Below are positions 8,821 through 18,482 of a DNA stretch of 49,093 nucleotides, one piece after another (within the stretch, counting starts at the first letter, position 1; each line of letters opens with the position of its first letter). Both the position numbers and the translations under genes were made by a program. Location: assembly GCA_937132065.1 (NCBI GenBank), contig CAKZNT010000059.1, positions 1-49,093 on the forward strand. The letters are read 5' to 3'. This stretch comes from an uncultured Loktanella sp. (GTDB lineage: Bacteria; Pseudomonadota; Alphaproteobacteria; Rhodobacterales; Rhodobacteraceae). The notes beneath the pieces are model-generated. The model was not told where the DNA came from, did not search any database, and was given only the letters and a program-made list of their open reading frames with translations.

Positions 8821-11800
8821 ACGCGCTCATCGACGCCGCCTTTTCGCGCACCCGTGTTGTCGCCCTTCTGTTCTTTGCAATCCTGATTGTCGGGGCATTT
8901 GCCTACCAGAGCATCCCCAAGGAAAGCACGCCAGAAATTCCTATTCCGTTCGCCTATGTCTCGACGGGGATCGACGGTATTTCCCCCGAAGACAGCGAAC
9001 GCCTGCTGATTGACCCGCTGGAAACCGAGCTAGCGGGCCTGACAGGGTTGCGCACCATGACCTCGCACGCGGGCGAAGGGTTTGGCAACGTCCAGCTTGA
9101 ATTCGAACCGGGCGACGACATTGCCGAGGCGATGGACAAGGTCCGCGAGGCCGTCGACCGTGCCAAGCCGAACCTGCCCGATGACGCGCGTGACCCGACT
9201 GTCACAGAGATCAACACCGCGCTCTTTCCAATCCTGACCGTCATCTTGTCTGGCCCCCTGCCAGAGCGGACGCTGAACGAATTTGCCAATGACCTCAAAG
9301 ACAATCTGGAGGCGCTGAAAGGTGTGCTCGAGGTGGATGTTGGCGGCGAACGCACCGAGCTTCTTGAAATCCTGCTCGATCCTACGGTCTTCGAGACTTA
9401 CAACATTTCCTTTGACGAGTTGATCGGCCAAATCAGCCGCAACAACCGCTTGATCGCGGCGGGCGCAATCGAGAGCGGCGCAGGGCGGCTTGTGCTCAAG
9501 GTTCCGGGCCTGATTGAAAACATCGACGATGTTCTTGAAATGCCCGTGAAGGTGCGTGACGGCACAGTTGTGACTTTCGCTGATGTGGCGACCATTCGGC
9601 GGACCTTCGAAGATCCGACCAGTTTCGCGCGGATCAACGGGCAGCCCGCTCTAGCGCTTGAGTTGAAAAAACGGTCAGGCTCCAACATCATCGAGACTGT
9701 TGCGGCCGCAAAAGAGGTGATTGCAAAGACACAAGCCAGCTGGCCTGAGTCTGTTAAGATCAACTACCTGCAAGACGAGAGCAAACAAGTGATCTCGCTT
9801 TTGTCGGACCTCGAGGCAAATGTGATCGCGGCGATCCTCCTTGTGATGATCGTGATCGTCTGGGCGCTTGGGCTGCGGTCCGCGCTCTTGGTCGGGCTTG
9901 CTATTCCCGGGGCGTTTTTGACAGGTGTCGCCGCGCTCTGGTTCATGGGGTATACGATGAACATCATCGTGCTGTTCTCGCTGATCCTTGTTGTGGGGAT
10001 GCTCGTTGACGGGGCGATTGTCACCGTCGAACTGGCCGACCGAAATCTGCAAGACGGCGCAAGCCCCAAGGAAGCCTATGCTGACGCAGCCAAGCGGATG
10101 GCATGGCCGATTATCGCCTCAACTGTCACAACGCTGTCGGTGTTTTTCCCGCTGCTGTTCTGGCAAGGAATGGTGGGGCAGTTCATGAAATTCATGCCAA
10201 TCACCGTAATCCTGACCCTGACGGCATCGCTCTTTATGGCGCTGGTCTTTATCCCTGTCACTGGCGGGATGATCGGGAAGCGGCGGCCCATGTCCACGCG
10301 CGACAAGGCGACCTTCTTTGAAACAGAGATGGGCGATCCGCGTAAACTCGGCGGCGGAATCGGGCTGTATGCGCGCATCCTGAATTGGGCAATTTTACGC
10401 CCCGGCGCGACGATCCTGTTTGCGGTTGCCATGCTATTGGGCAGCTTTGGCCTTTACGGGCAGTTCGGCAACGGGGTGACATTCTTCCCCGAGCAAGAAC
10501 CGGACTTCATGCAAGTGCAGGTGCGCGCGCGTGATAACTTCTCGATTTTCGAGCGCGACATACTGGTGCGCAAGGTCGAAGAGCGGCTGCTTGAAATCGA
10601 GGATATCCGCAGCGTTTACGCCCGCACGACCGCCTCTCAAAACGAAGACGCCGAGATCATCGGCACGATCCAGCTCGAGTTGAAGGATTGGGACAAGCGG
10701 CGCAAGGCTGCGGTGCTTAGCGACGAAATCCGCACAGGTATGTCCGATATCGCCGGCATCGATATTCAGGTCGAGATCGCACAAGGTGGGCCAAGCTCTG
10801 GCAAACCCGTGAGCCTCAAGATCATTTCCAGTGACCGCGAGGCACAAGTGCAGGTCGTCGAAGATGTGCTCGCACAGATGGATGCGATTGGCGGCTTCAC
10901 CGATGTGACCGACACACGGCCCTTGCCAGGTGTTGAATGGCGGTTGCGGGTTGATCGCTCCGAGGCGGCGCGTTTTGGCGCGGATGTGTCCCTGCTCGGG
11001 CAGGCTGTGCAGCTGTTGACCCAAGGGATCACCGTAGCCGATTACCGCCCCGATGATGTTGACGGGTCCGTTGATATTCGGGTGCGCTTCCCGTCCGCCG
11101 ACCGGACACTGGAAGAGCTGGAATCGTTGCGTGTGCCGACCAACTCGGGGCTCGTGCCAATCTCGAACTTTGTCACCTTCGAGCCTGCGCCACGCACCGG
11201 CACGATCAACCGCGTTGATCAGGAACGGGTTGTGACCATCGCGTCAAACGTTAGCGCAGATGTGCTCGTTGATGATCAGGTGAAAAAGCTCAAGGCATAC
11301 CTCGAAGGCAAAACCCTGCCAGACGGCGTTGAATTCGACTTTGGCGGCGAGGCAGAGGATCAGCAAGAATCGATGATCTTCCTTGTCGGGGCATTCATCT
11401 CGGCGCTGCTCTTGATGTTCGTCACGCTGCTCGCGCAATTCAACAAGTTTGGTCAGGCGTTCATGGTCATGTCCGCGATCATATTCTCGATTGCGGGTGT
11501 TCTCTTGGGGCTGATGGTCACTGGGCGGCCTTTCGGGATCGTCATGGGCGGCATCGGGGTTATCGCGCTTGCGGGGATCGTTGTGAACAACAACATCATC
11601 CTGATCGACACCTATAACGACATGCGCAAACTCGGTATGCCTGCAAAGGATGCGGCGCTACGGACGGGCGCACAGCGCTTGCGCCCCGTGCTGCTGACGT
11701 CGATCACAACGGCGCTTGGACTTATGCCGATGGTCATCGGGCTGAACATCAACTTCTTCACCCGCGAAATCATCTACGGCGCGCCATCAACGCAGTGGTG

Positions 11801-11975
11801 GACAGAACTCTCGAGCGCGATTGCAGGTGGTTTGACCGTGGCGACAGGGCTGACGCTCATCGTGACGCCTGCCATGCTGATCTTTGGCGAGAACATGCGC
11901 GAAAACAGGCAGGCCCGACGGACTAGACGCGCAGAACGACGCGCGATCAAAGCGGGGGCAACACCCGCGGAGTAA
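8817..11975 (+). CDS. RND-family efflux permease, AcrB/MdtB-like
   Basis: A 1052-residue inner-membrane proton antiporter with the standard 12-TM, two-repeat layout. TM1 is at about 10-30, followed by QSIPKESTPEIPIP. A large periplasmic loop and the TM2-TM6 block follow, with GMLVDGAIVTVELADRN in the TM4 region carrying the single proton-relay Asp. The second half repeats the pattern (VMGGIGVIALAGIVVNNNII). It ends with a basic cytoplasmic tail. It forms a tripartite pump with the adjacent adaptor. It is closest in style to the HAE family; the actual substrate is unknown. A strong terminator follows 5 bp after the stop. Confidence 0.93.
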   Translation: MNALIDAAFSRTRVVALLFFAILIVGAFAYQSIPKESTPEIPIPFAYVSTGIDGISPEDSERLLIDPLETELAGLTGLRTMTSHAGEGFGNVQLEFEPGDDIAEAMDKVREAVDRAKPNLPDDARDPTVTEINTALFPILTVILSGPLPERTLNEFANDLKDNLEALKGVLEVDVGGERTELLEILLDPTVFETYNISFDELIGQISRNNRLIAAGAIESGAGRLVLKVPGLIENIDDVLEMPVKVRDGTVVTFADVATIRRTFEDPTSFARINGQPALALELKKRSGSNIIETVAAAKEVIAKTQASWPESVKINYLQDESKQVISLLSDLEANVIAAILLVMIVIVWALGLRSALLVGLAIPGAFLTGVAALWFMGYTMNIIVLFSLILVVGMLVDGAIVTVELADRNLQDGASPKEAYADAAKRMAWPIIASTVTTLSVFFPLLFWQGMVGQFMKFMPITVILTLTASLFMALVFIPVTGGMIGKRRPMSTRDKATFFETEMGDPRKLGGGIGLYARILNWAILRPGATILFAVAMLLGSFGLYGQFGNGVTFFPEQEPDFMQVQVRARDNFSIFERDILVRKVEERLLEIEDIRSVYARTTASQNEDAEIIGTIQLELKDWDKRRKAAVLSDEIRTGMSDIAGIDIQVEIAQGGPSSGKPVSLKIISSDREAQVQVVEDVLAQMDAIGGFTDVTDTRPLPGVEWRLRVDRSEAARFGADVSLLGQAVQLLTQGITVADYRPDDVDGSVDIRVRFPSADRTLEELESLRVPTNSGLVPISNFVTFEPAPRTGTINRVDQERVVTIASNVSADVLVDDQVKKLKAYLEGKTLPDGVEFDFGGEAEDQQESMIFLVGAFISALLLMFVTLLAQFNKFGQAFMVMSAIIFSIAGVLLGLMVTGRPFGIVMGGIGVIALAGIVVNNNIILIDTYNDMRKLGMPAKDAALRTGAQRLRPVLLTSITTALGLMPMVIGLNINFFTREIIYGAPSTQWWTELSSAIAGGLTVATGLTLIVTPAMLIFGENMRENRQARRTRRAERRAIKAGATPAE

Positions 11976-11979
11976 ATAC

Positions 11980-12016
11980 AAAAACGCCGCTCTCGGGAAA
12001 CCGGAGCGGCGTTTTT
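11980..12016. terminator. bidirectional rho-independent terminator
   Basis: AAAAACGCCGCTC (11980-11992) pairs with GAGCGGCGTTTTT (12004-12016). The inside closes as CGG-GAAA-CCG, a GNRA tetraloop. T runs occur at the 3' end on both strands, so it can serve both the RND operon and the opposing trcR gene. Confidence 0.93.
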
Positions 12017-12036
12017 CTTAGACTGAAACGAACGGC

Positions 12037-12801
12037 TTATTTGTCGTCGTCGCCGTCTTTGTCATCGTCTGGCAGGTTAAAGAAGCTGTCCGCATCCGAC
12101 ACGTCCAAATTCTTGTTCTCGTCTTCATCTTCGTCGCGCGGGTCAGACAGGCTAAACGCCTCAAGACCAGCCATCGAGCTTGGCATCTTTGGCTCTGGCG
12201 CCATACCCAAGGACTGCTCAGTGCTGACAAGCTTGCGGCGCTCGTCGTCGGACATGACGCCGCCCTCTTCTTTCGCCTTCTTGGCGTTGGCTTTCTGCAC
12301 AGCCGCGTCCAGCTCAACCTGCTTGCACAGACCCAAAGCAACGGGATCAATCGGATCAATGTTGTTGATGTTCCAGTGGGTGCGCTCGCGGATCGCCTGA
12401 ATTGTCGGCTTGGTTGTGCCGATCAGCTTGGACACCTGACCATCAGACAATTCCGGGTGAAACTTGACCAGCCAATAGATCGACGCAGGGCGATCCTGAC
12501 GCTTTGACAGCGGTGTATAACGAGGGCCGCGACGCTTTTCTTCACCCGCCGAGGCAGGGTTAAACAAAAGCTTCAGCTTGTGGGACGGGTTCTTTTCAGC
12601 GGCGTCAATCTCGGACTGCAACAACTGCTTGTTGGACACAGGATCAAAACCCTTCACGCCCGTTGCCACATCACCGTCAGCGATGCCCTGAACCTCAAGC
12701 TCGTGCAAGCCGCAGAAATCGGCGATCTGCTTGAACGTAATTGTTGTATTGTCACACAGCCAAACTGCGGTGGCTTTCGCCATGATGGGTAGATCAGACA
12801 T
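12037..12801 (-). CDS. trcR: DUF1013 protein, cell-cycle transcriptional regulator TrcR-like
   Basis: A 254-residue protein of the DUF1013 family, which is restricted to Alphaproteobacteria and named TrcR after its proposed cell-cycle role. The conserved N-terminal half is MAKATAVWLCDNTTITFKQI through ASIYWLVKFHPELSDGQVSK, followed by an HTH-like segment (LIGTTKPTIQAIRERTHWN). The C-terminal quarter is very acidic, ending in a run of Asp and Lys. The ATG at 12801 follows GGAG (AAGGAGACAAC). The gene stands alone and ends at the shared terminator. Confidence 0.85.
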   Translation of the reverse strand: MSDLPIMAKATAVWLCDNTTITFKQIADFCGLHELEVQGIADGDVATGVKGFDPVSNKQLLQSEIDAAEKNPSHKLKLLFNPASAGEEKRRGPRYTPLSKRQDRPASIYWLVKFHPELSDGQVSKLIGTTKPTIQAIRERTHWNINNIDPIDPVALGLCKQVELDAAVQKANAKKAKEEGGVMSDDERRKLVSTEQSLGMAPEPKMPSSMAGLEAFSLSDPRDEDEDENKNLDVSDADSFFNLPDDDKDGDDDK

Positions 12802-12932
12802 GTTGTCTCCTTATCAACGGACATAGCTTTCCTGCGCCCTTAATCTGGGCTGACCCATTTTTGGGCCGGTTCGCATTGTCGGGGAACTTGAAGTCTATAT
12901 AAGGGGGGATCACGCGTTAGGAAAGATCAAAA

Positions 12933-13562
12933 ATGTTACGCCTTTTTGCAGCTTTAGCACTACTCGCCTCGCCAGCATGGTCCGATGATCAGGCTGGGGA
13001 ATTCGATTACTACGTTTTGTCCCTGTCTTGGTCTGCCAATTGGTGTGCCTTGGACGGTGACAGCCGCAACTCGCCCCAGTGCGACGAAAGCGAAGATCAC
13101 GGCTGGGTGTTGCACGGGCTATGGCCGCAATATGAGCGGGGCTACCCCGCCGATTGCCGTAGCATTTTCCGCCCCCCTTCGCGGGCCATGACCAACGACA
13201 TGGCAGATATCATGGGCACATCAGGGCTGGCGTGGCATCAGTGGAACAAGCACGGGGTTTGCTCGGGGCTAAACGCCATCGACTATTACGCGCTGTCCCG
13301 CGAGGCCTATAGCCGCGTTGTGCGCCCCGAGGTGTTCCGTAAGCTAAGCAATTCCGTCACCCTGCCCGCCTCTTTGATTGAAGACGCATTCGTGCGCGAC
13401 AATCCCGACATTACGCGGGACGGCATCACAGTCACCTGTAAATCAGGCTACATCCAAGAGGCGCGCATCTGCATGACGCGCGACCTTGAATTTCGGAAAT
13501 GCGGTGCAGATGCCATTCGGGACTGCACGCTGACCGACGCCCAATTTGACCCCATCCGCTAG
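12933..13562 (+). CDS. secreted ribonuclease T2 family protein
   Basis: A 209-residue protein with a signal peptide (MLRLFAALALLASPAWSDD) and the two conserved active-site segments: CAS I VLHGLWPQYERG (His61) and CAS II WHQWNKHGVC (His102, Lys106, His107). Cysteines are present for the family disulphides. RNase T2 enzymes cut RNA to 2',3'-cyclic and then 3'-nucleotides. In many family members CAS II has Glu where this one has Gln103. It lies 9 bp before a nucleoside hydrolase gene, suggesting a shared nucleic-acid scavenging unit. Confidence 0.9.
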   Translation: MLRLFAALALLASPAWSDDQAGEFDYYVLSLSWSANWCALDGDSRNSPQCDESEDHGWVLHGLWPQYERGYPADCRSIFRPPSRAMTNDMADIMGTSGLAWHQWNKHGVCSGLNAIDYYALSREAYSRVVRPEVFRKLSNSVTLPASLIEDAFVRDNPDITRDGITVTCKSGYIQEARICMTRDLEFRKCGADAIRDCTLTDAQFDPIR

Positions 13563-13571
13563 GACATAACT

Positions 13572-14483
13572 ATGAAACTCATTATCGACACAGATCCGGG
13601 CATCGACGATGCTATGGCCATCGCATTGGCCCACGCCATGCCCGAAGTTGACCTGATCGGGCTGACGGCCTGCTTCGGGAACACCTTCACCGAACAATCA
13701 AGCCGCAATGCACGCTATATCTGTGACCTCATGGGGTTTTCTGTGCCCGTGGCCGAAGGGGCCGCGCTGCCATACGGGGAAACCGACTATGTGCCCTCGG
13801 CCAATGTGCACGGCCCAGAGGGGCTGGGCGATTTGGCTGAGGTTCCACAAATCGGCAAGAACGTCGACGAAACCGCCGCCGCGTTTCTTGTGCGCATGGC
13901 CGCCGAACATAAGGGCGAGCTGGTGATCTGTGCTGTCGCACCGCTGACGAATATCGCGGATGCACTCGAACTTGACCCCGCCTTTGCGCATAACGTGAAA
14001 GAGCTGGTCATCATGGGCGGTGCGTACAAGCACGCAGGCAACATCACCGCCCACGCCGAGGCAAACATTTACCACGATGCCAAGGCGGCCGATCTGGTAT
14101 TCGCCTCCAAGCTGAAGACCAAGATGATCGGGCTGGACGCGACCATGCTGACGTTGCTGACACCCGAGGACTTTGGGGAGCTTGCCAAAAAAGCGCCCAA
14201 GATCGGTGGCTTCATCGCGCATATCTCGGATTTCTACCTTGCATTCTACCGCTCGGTTGGTGTGACAAACGGCTGCCCGATGCATGACGCCACGGCAGTT
14301 CTGGCCTGCACACATCCAGAGAAGTTCACATTCGAGGCAACCGGTTTGCGGGTCATCCTCGAGGGCGATGCGCTTGGGCAAACCGTTGCAGACAGCACAC
14401 GCCAACCCGTTGACGTCGCCGTTGATGTCGCAGGAAAGTGGGCGGTCGATCTGTTTATGGAACGGATTATCAGCTTAGGCTAA
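13572..14483 (+). CDS. nucleoside hydrolase (inosine-uridine preferring family)
   Basis: A 303-residue protein beginning [16 protein letters not shown], the Ca2+-binding DTDPGIDDA signature at residues 6-14. Other conserved elements are [20 protein letters not shown], near 155, and the C-terminal HDATAVL. It hydrolyses N-glycosidic bonds of ribonucleosides to base and ribose. It is probably cotranscribed with the RNase T2 gene. Its 3' end overlaps the opposing fmt gene by 14 bp. Confidence 0.92.
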   Translation: MKLIIDTDPGIDDAMAIALAHAMPEVDLIGLTACFGNTFTEQSSRNARYICDLMGFSVPVAEGAALPYGETDYVPSANVHGPEGLGDLAEVPQIGKNVDETAAAFLVRMAAEHKGELVICAVAPLTNIADALELDPAFAHNVKELVIMGGAYKHAGNITAHAEANIYHDAKAADLVFASKLKTKMIGLDATMLTLLTPEDFGELAKKAPKIGGFIAHISDFYLAFYRSVGVTNGCPMHDATAVLACTHPEKFTFEATGLRVILEGDALGQTVADSTRQPVDVAVDVAGKWAVDLFMERIISLG

Positions 14484-15369
14484 GACCCAGATCAAGCCCC
14501 TGCAATGTCTGTTCTGCGGGCATTGCACGCTTGCCGGCGCGTTGGGCAACAGTGACCTCGACCGCGCCGTCAGCGCAGGCAATGGTAAAACCGTGCAACA
14601 CTTGACCGGCCTCACCCGCACCCGCAACAACGCGGCTGCCAAGCAGCTTGACGCGCTCCTCACCGACCATGACCCACGCGCCTGGAAAAGGGGACAATCC
14701 GCGGATCAGGCGATCAACCTCGACGGCGGGCTTTGTCCAGTCGACGCGCGCCTCTGCCTTGTCGATCTTGCTTGCATAGGTCACACCAACCTCAGATTGC
14801 TTCTGAGGTAACGCAGTTGCGTGTGTCGCAAGCGCCCGCACAATAAGTGCCGCCCCCATCTGGGACAGACGATCGTGCAACTGCCCCGTGGTTTCCTCCG
14901 CGCCAATATCAGTCGGCTTGCGGAACAAGACAGGGCCAGTATCCAGACCCGCTTCCATCTGCATGATACAGACACCTGTCTGTTGATCACCCGCCATAAT
15001 CGCGCGGTGGATCGGCGCCGCGCCGCGCCAGCGCGGCAACAACGATGCGTGAATATTCAAGCAGCCATGCGTTGGCGCATCCAGGATCACCTGCGGCAGG
15101 ATCAAGCCATAGGCGACAACCACCGCGATATCAGCGTCCAACGCGGCAAATGCGGCCTGCGCATCTTCACCCTTCAGCGACACCGGATGGCGCACTGGCA
15201 AGCCCAAGGCTTCGGCGCGGGCCTGCACAGGGCTCGGGCGATCTTTCTTGCCACGACCCGCAGGGCGCGGCGGCTGAGAATATACGGCAACGACCTCGTG
15301 CCCTGCCTCCACAAGCGCCTCAAGAACAGGCACGGAAAAATCGGGAGTTCCCATAAAGACGATACGCAT
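14470..15369 (-). CDS. fmt: methionyl-tRNA formyltransferase
   Basis: A 299-residue protein starting [19 protein letters not shown]. Family motifs are the formyl-donor and catalytic region [20 protein letters not shown] (Asn/His) and [17 protein letters not shown], then a linker and the C-terminal tRNA-binding OB-fold ([20 protein letters not shown]). It formylates initiator Met-tRNA. It sits downstream of three peptide deformylase paralogues on the same strand, the usual def-fmt arrangement. A 54-bp gap to the preceding gene holds a dispersed repeat. Confidence 0.95.
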   Translation of the reverse strand: MRIVFMGTPDFSVPVLEALVEAGHEVVAVYSQPPRPAGRGKKDRPSPVQARAEALGLPVRHPVSLKGEDAQAAFAALDADIAVVVAYGLILPQVILDAPTHGCLNIHASLLPRWRGAAPIHRAIMAGDQQTGVCIMQMEAGLDTGPVLFRKPTDIGAEETTGQLHDRLSQMGAALIVRALATHATALPQKQSEVGVTYASKIDKAEARVDWTKPAVEVDRLIRGLSPFPGAWVMVGEERVKLLGSRVVAGAGEAGQVLHGFTIACADGAVEVTVAQRAGKRAMPAEQTLQGLDLGLSLS

Positions 15370-15382
15370 GTGATGTCCTTTA

Positions 15383-15420
15383 CGTTTCTTTCGAGCATAA
15401 ATATGCCCGCCGGAGGCTCA
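15383..15420. repeat. short dispersed GC-rich repeat, copy between def-like gene and fmt
   Basis: The plus strand reads AAATATGCCCGCCGGAGGC near 15399-15417. The core CCCGCCGGAGGC recurs, with small changes, at 19345-19377, 23744-23775 (opposite orientation) and inside cobN at 40612-40644. Confidence 0.6.
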
Positions 15421-15423
15421 GAC

Positions 15424-15921
15424 CTAGGATGCGCGCAGCTTGGCCGACTTTTTGACCAACATTTCACGCTTGGTGCGGCTCAGATGATCAATGAACATCT
15501 TGCCAGCCAAATGGTCGATCTGGTGCTGCACGGACGTGGCCCAGAGGCCAACAAAATCCTTGCGGTCCCAGACACCGTCTTCGTTCAAATAACGCACGGT
15601 CACCGCACGGGGGCGCGAAATCTCGGCGCGGACGTGGGGGAGGTTGGGCGATCCCTCGTCATGGATGCGCGGCTCGATACTGGCGTGCAAGATCGACGGG
15701 TTCGCCATGCGCACAGCCTGACCGCGCTTGTCGCTGGCGTCCACCACAGCCAGCGCCAAGCCGACACCAAGCTGCGGGGCAGCCAACCCGACACCGGGCA
15801 TCGTGTCCATCGCGATGATCATCTCGTCCCAAAGGGCGCGGATATCATCCGTGATCTCGGTCACCTCGGCAGCGGGTGTGCGCAGCGCCTTGTGGGGATA
15901 CATAACAAACGGACGGGTCAT
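15424..15921 (-). CDS. peptide deformylase-like protein, probably catalytically inactive
   Basis: A 165-residue paralogue of peptide deformylase from the ATG at 15921, overlapping the preceding deformylase by 4 bp. Motif 1 is kept (GVGLAAPQ). Motif 2, normally EGCLS with the metal-ligand Cys, reads EGSPN. Motif 3, normally HEXDH with the catalytic Glu, reads HQIDH. Both changes are clear in the nucleotide sequence. Loss of the metal Cys and the general-base Glu argues against deformylase activity. The frame is intact and long, so it is not an obvious pseudogene. A regulatory or ribosome-binding role is speculation. Confidence 0.85.
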   Translation of the reverse strand: MTRPFVMYPHKALRTPAAEVTEITDDIRALWDEMIIAMDTMPGVGLAAPQLGVGLALAVVDASDKRGQAVRMANPSILHASIEPRIHDEGSPNLPHVRAEISRPRAVTVRYLNEDGVWDRKDFVGLWATSVQHQIDHLAGKMFIDHLSRTKREMLVKKSAKLRAS

Positions 15922-16370
15922 TTCGCCTCCGGATAATCGATGCATAAAACACCGTTCAAATGATCGTTTTCGTGCTGCACACAAGCGGCAGCAAAACCGG
16001 TGAAGTCGCGCTCCAACTGCTCACCATCCAAGGCCTGCCAGCGCAGGGTCACTTGGGCAGGGCGGGCAATGCGACAGGTGCGATCAGGGATCGACAAACA
16101 GCCCTCGTCATTCACCGCCAGCGCATCGGAACTGGACAGGATTACAGGGTTCACAAACACAATCGGGTCAGGGTCGCCAGACTTCCACGTCGCGTCCATT
16201 ACAAAAATGCGGGCATTCACGCCGACTTGAGGTGCGGCCAAGCCACGCCCCGGGGCGGCATACATCACAGCAAGCATCTCGGCGACAAAATCATCCAGTT
16301 CGGCGTCGAAAAGCGTCACAGGCTCGCAGACCTCGCGCAAGATCGGATCTGGTAAAAGGCGGATTTCCAT
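15918..16370 (-). CDS. def: peptide deformylase (second copy)
   Basis: A 150-residue protein with all three deformylase motifs: GRGLAAPQ, EGCLSIP with the metal-ligand Cys, and HENDH with the catalytic Glu. It removes the formyl group from nascent N-terminal fMet. It is shorter than the first copy by a C-terminal extension. Its ATG (16370) immediately follows the stop of the upstream copy, and its own stop overlaps the next gene by 4 bp, so the three are one operon. Confidence 0.92.
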   Translation of the reverse strand: MEIRLLPDPILREVCEPVTLFDAELDDFVAEMLAVMYAAPGRGLAAPQVGVNARIFVMDATWKSGDPDPIVFVNPVILSSSDALAVNDEGCLSIPDRTCRIARPAQVTLRWQALDGEQLERDFTGFAAACVQHENDHLNGVLCIDYPEAK

Positions 16371-16892
16371 CTAGCCGCGCGCCAGTTCACGCTTAAGCTT
16401 TTGCATCTTGCGGGTGATCATCTGGCGCTTCATCGGCTTGAGATAATCAATGAACAACTTGCCATCCAGATGGTCAATCTCGTGCTGCACACAGGTCGCC
16501 CAAAGCCCGTCAAACGTCTCTTGCACTTCCTTGCCACCCAGATCGGTCCAACGCACCTTCACCGAGGCAGGACGCTCGACTTCGGCGTATTGATCGGGGA
16601 TCGAGAGACAGCCTTCGTCATAAACGGACCTGTCCTCGGACGACCAGATCACCTCGGGGTTCAACAACACCATTGGCATCGGGGTCGCGTCCTCTTCCTT
16701 GACGCAATCCATCACAAGCATACGGCTCATCACCGCGATCTGGGGCGCGGCAAGGCCAATACCAGGGGCGTCATACATCGTTTCCAACATATCGTCAGCC
16801 AAACGGCGCAGGTCATCATTGAACGCGGCAACGGGGGCCGTGATCTTTTTCAGGCGGGGATCGGGATGGATCAGGATATTGCGAATACTCAT
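16371..16892 (-). CDS. def: peptide deformylase (first copy)
   Basis: A 173-residue protein starting MSIRNILIHPDPRLKKI, with GIGLAAPQ, EGCLSIPDQYAEVERP and HEIDHLDGKLF. It is a full canonical iron-type deformylase and includes the helical C-terminus (MKRQMITRKMQKLKRELARG). The ATG at 16892 fits the family better than the longer frame from 16928. It is the first gene of the def-def-deflike-fmt operon and diverges from the patB-like gene. Confidence 0.95.
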   Translation of the reverse strand: MSIRNILIHPDPRLKKITAPVAAFNDDLRRLADDMLETMYDAPGIGLAAPQIAVMSRMLVMDCVKEEDATPMPMVLLNPEVIWSSEDRSVYDEGCLSIPDQYAEVERPASVKVRWTDLGGKEVQETFDGLWATCVQHEIDHLDGKLFIDYLKPMKRQMITRKMQKLKRELARG

Positions 16893-16968
16893 AATGCACG
16901 ATCTAGCCCTTGCATCCCAATCCTGCAAGTCGCAGGCTCTTGTTGATCAAAATGCCAAGGATATAGAC

Positions 16969-18138
16969 ATGACTTTCGACAACACTCCTGACCGCCGTGG
17001 TAGCCATTCTGCAAAATGGGATAGCATGGAGGCCATCTATGGCGTCAACGCTGATGACGGTATCGCGATGTGGGTCGCAGACATGGAGTTTCCACCGCCC
17101 GCTTGCGTGCAAGACGCGGTCAAGAAAATGCACGAACATGGCGTTTACGGCTACTACGGCGACGAGGGCGAATATCGCGCCGCAATCAAGTGGTGGATGG
17201 AGGAGCGACACGGATGGGAGATTGATCCGTCATGGATTTTCACCACGCACGGGCTGGTCAACGGAACTGCGCTTTGCGTTGATGCCTACACGGCCCCCGG
17301 CGACGGGGTTGTGATTTTCACGCCTGTCTATCACGCCTTTGCACGGGTTATTTCCGCCGCCGAGCGGCAGGTTGTCTCTTGTGAACTCGCCAACGTAGAT
17401 GGGCGCTACGAATTCGACTTTCCCGCCTATGACGCGCAAATGACGGGAAACGAGCGGATGTTGATCCTCTGTTCGCCCCACAATCCGGGCGGGCGGGTCT
17501 GGTCCAAAACCGAACTGCAAGCCGTCGCCGCCTTTGCAAAGCGCCATGAGCTGATCCTGGTCTCGGACGAAATCCACCACGACCTGACCATGCCGGGGCA
17601 AACGCATATCCCGATGGCGAACATCTCGGGGATCACCGACAGGCTCGTCACCATGACGGCCTCCACCAAGACGTTCAACATCGCAGGCAGCCACGTCGGC
17701 AACGTCATCATCGAAGACGCCGATTTACGGGCACAGTTTGGCGGACGGATGGCGGCACTGGGTATCTCGCCCAACAGCTTCGGCCTCTTTATGGCAACAG
17801 CCGCCTACTCGCCCGAGGGCGCGGCATGGGTCGATGAATTGCGCGCCTACCTTAACGAAAACCGCAAGGTCTTTGACGCGGGGATCAACGCAATTCCAGG
17901 GGTGAAATCAATGGGGCTCGAGGCGACATACCTTGCATGGGTCGACTTCACCGACACGGGCATGTCCGCCGCCGAGGTCAGCAAGCGGATCGAACAGATA
18001 GCCAAAATCGCCGCAAACCACGGCATCTCATTCGGGAAAGATGGCGAAAACTACATGCGCTTCAACCTCGGCGCACCGCGCGCGCAGATCGTCGAGGCAG
18101 TGACCCGCCTTCAAAACGCGTTTAGCGACCTTCAGTAG
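16969..18138 (+). CDS. PatB/MalY-type PLP-dependent C-S lyase (aminotransferase class I/II)
   Basis: A 389-residue protein starting MTFDNTPDRRGSHSAKWDSM. It has the MalY/PatB features WVADMEFPPP near 36, YGYYG near 62, CSPHNPGGRVW near 166, SDEIHHDL and the PLP lysine at about 234 in STKTFNIAG. MalY/PatB enzymes cleave cystathionine or cysteine C-S bonds and belong to the aminotransferase fold. The ATG at 16969 is chosen because upstream sequence lies over the divergent deformylase. The 3' end overlaps the opposing small gene by 7 bp. Confidence 0.9.
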   Translation: MTFDNTPDRRGSHSAKWDSMEAIYGVNADDGIAMWVADMEFPPPACVQDAVKKMHEHGVYGYYGDEGEYRAAIKWWMEERHGWEIDPSWIFTTHGLVNGTALCVDAYTAPGDGVVIFTPVYHAFARVISAAERQVVSCELANVDGRYEFDFPAYDAQMTGNERMLILCSPHNPGGRVWSKTELQAVAAFAKRHELILVSDEIHHDLTMPGQTHIPMANISGITDRLVTMTASTKTFNIAGSHVGNVIIEDADLRAQFGGRMAALGISPNSFGLFMATAAYSPEGAAWVDELRAYLNENRKVFDAGINAIPGVKSMGLEATYLAWVDFTDTGMSAAEVSKRIEQIAKIAANHGISFGKDGENYMRFNLGAPRAQIVEAVTRLQNAFSDLQ

Positions 18139-18479
18139 GCGATCAATCCGGCAGGCACAAAGTTGGGCTGCTCGTAATCAACAGGGGCTGTATCCGTAAC
18201 AGGGTGCAGCCACTTGAAATCAAAGATGCGCTCGCCGCCTTCTTCTGACGAATCCACAATCAGGCACTGATAGATATGACGCGCGCCGTCATAGATCTCG
18301 ACGCGACCACGCACCTTGTCGGCAACCTCCGAATCAAGCGCAAATCCACCGTCCCAAATGCGGCGGATCGCATAGACCGCATCACCATCATGCACACACA
18401 AGCGATTGCTCTTACGGGCCGCACTTTTGCGAGCCTGCGCAAGGCCTTGCATCACAGCATCAGGTAGAAAATCATTCAT
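18132..18479 (-). CDS. conserved small protein of unknown function
   Basis: A 115-residue soluble protein starting MNDFLPDAVMQGLAQARKSA. The basic N-terminus (RKSAARKSNR) is followed by a compact beta-rich region (LCVHDGDAVYAIRRIWDGGF, then RGRVEIYDGARHIYQCLIV). I do not recognise a family. The start at 18479 has a strong GGAGG. The gene is downstream of cobM on the same strand across a 97-bp gap. Codon use and a good ribosome site support a real gene. Confidence 0.7.
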   Translation of the reverse strand: MNDFLPDAVMQGLAQARKSAARKSNRLCVHDGDAVYAIRRIWDGGFALDSEVADKVRGRVEIYDGARHIYQCLIVDSSEEGGERIFDFKWLHPVTDTAPVDYEQPNFVPAGLIAY

Positions 18480-18482
18480 AGC

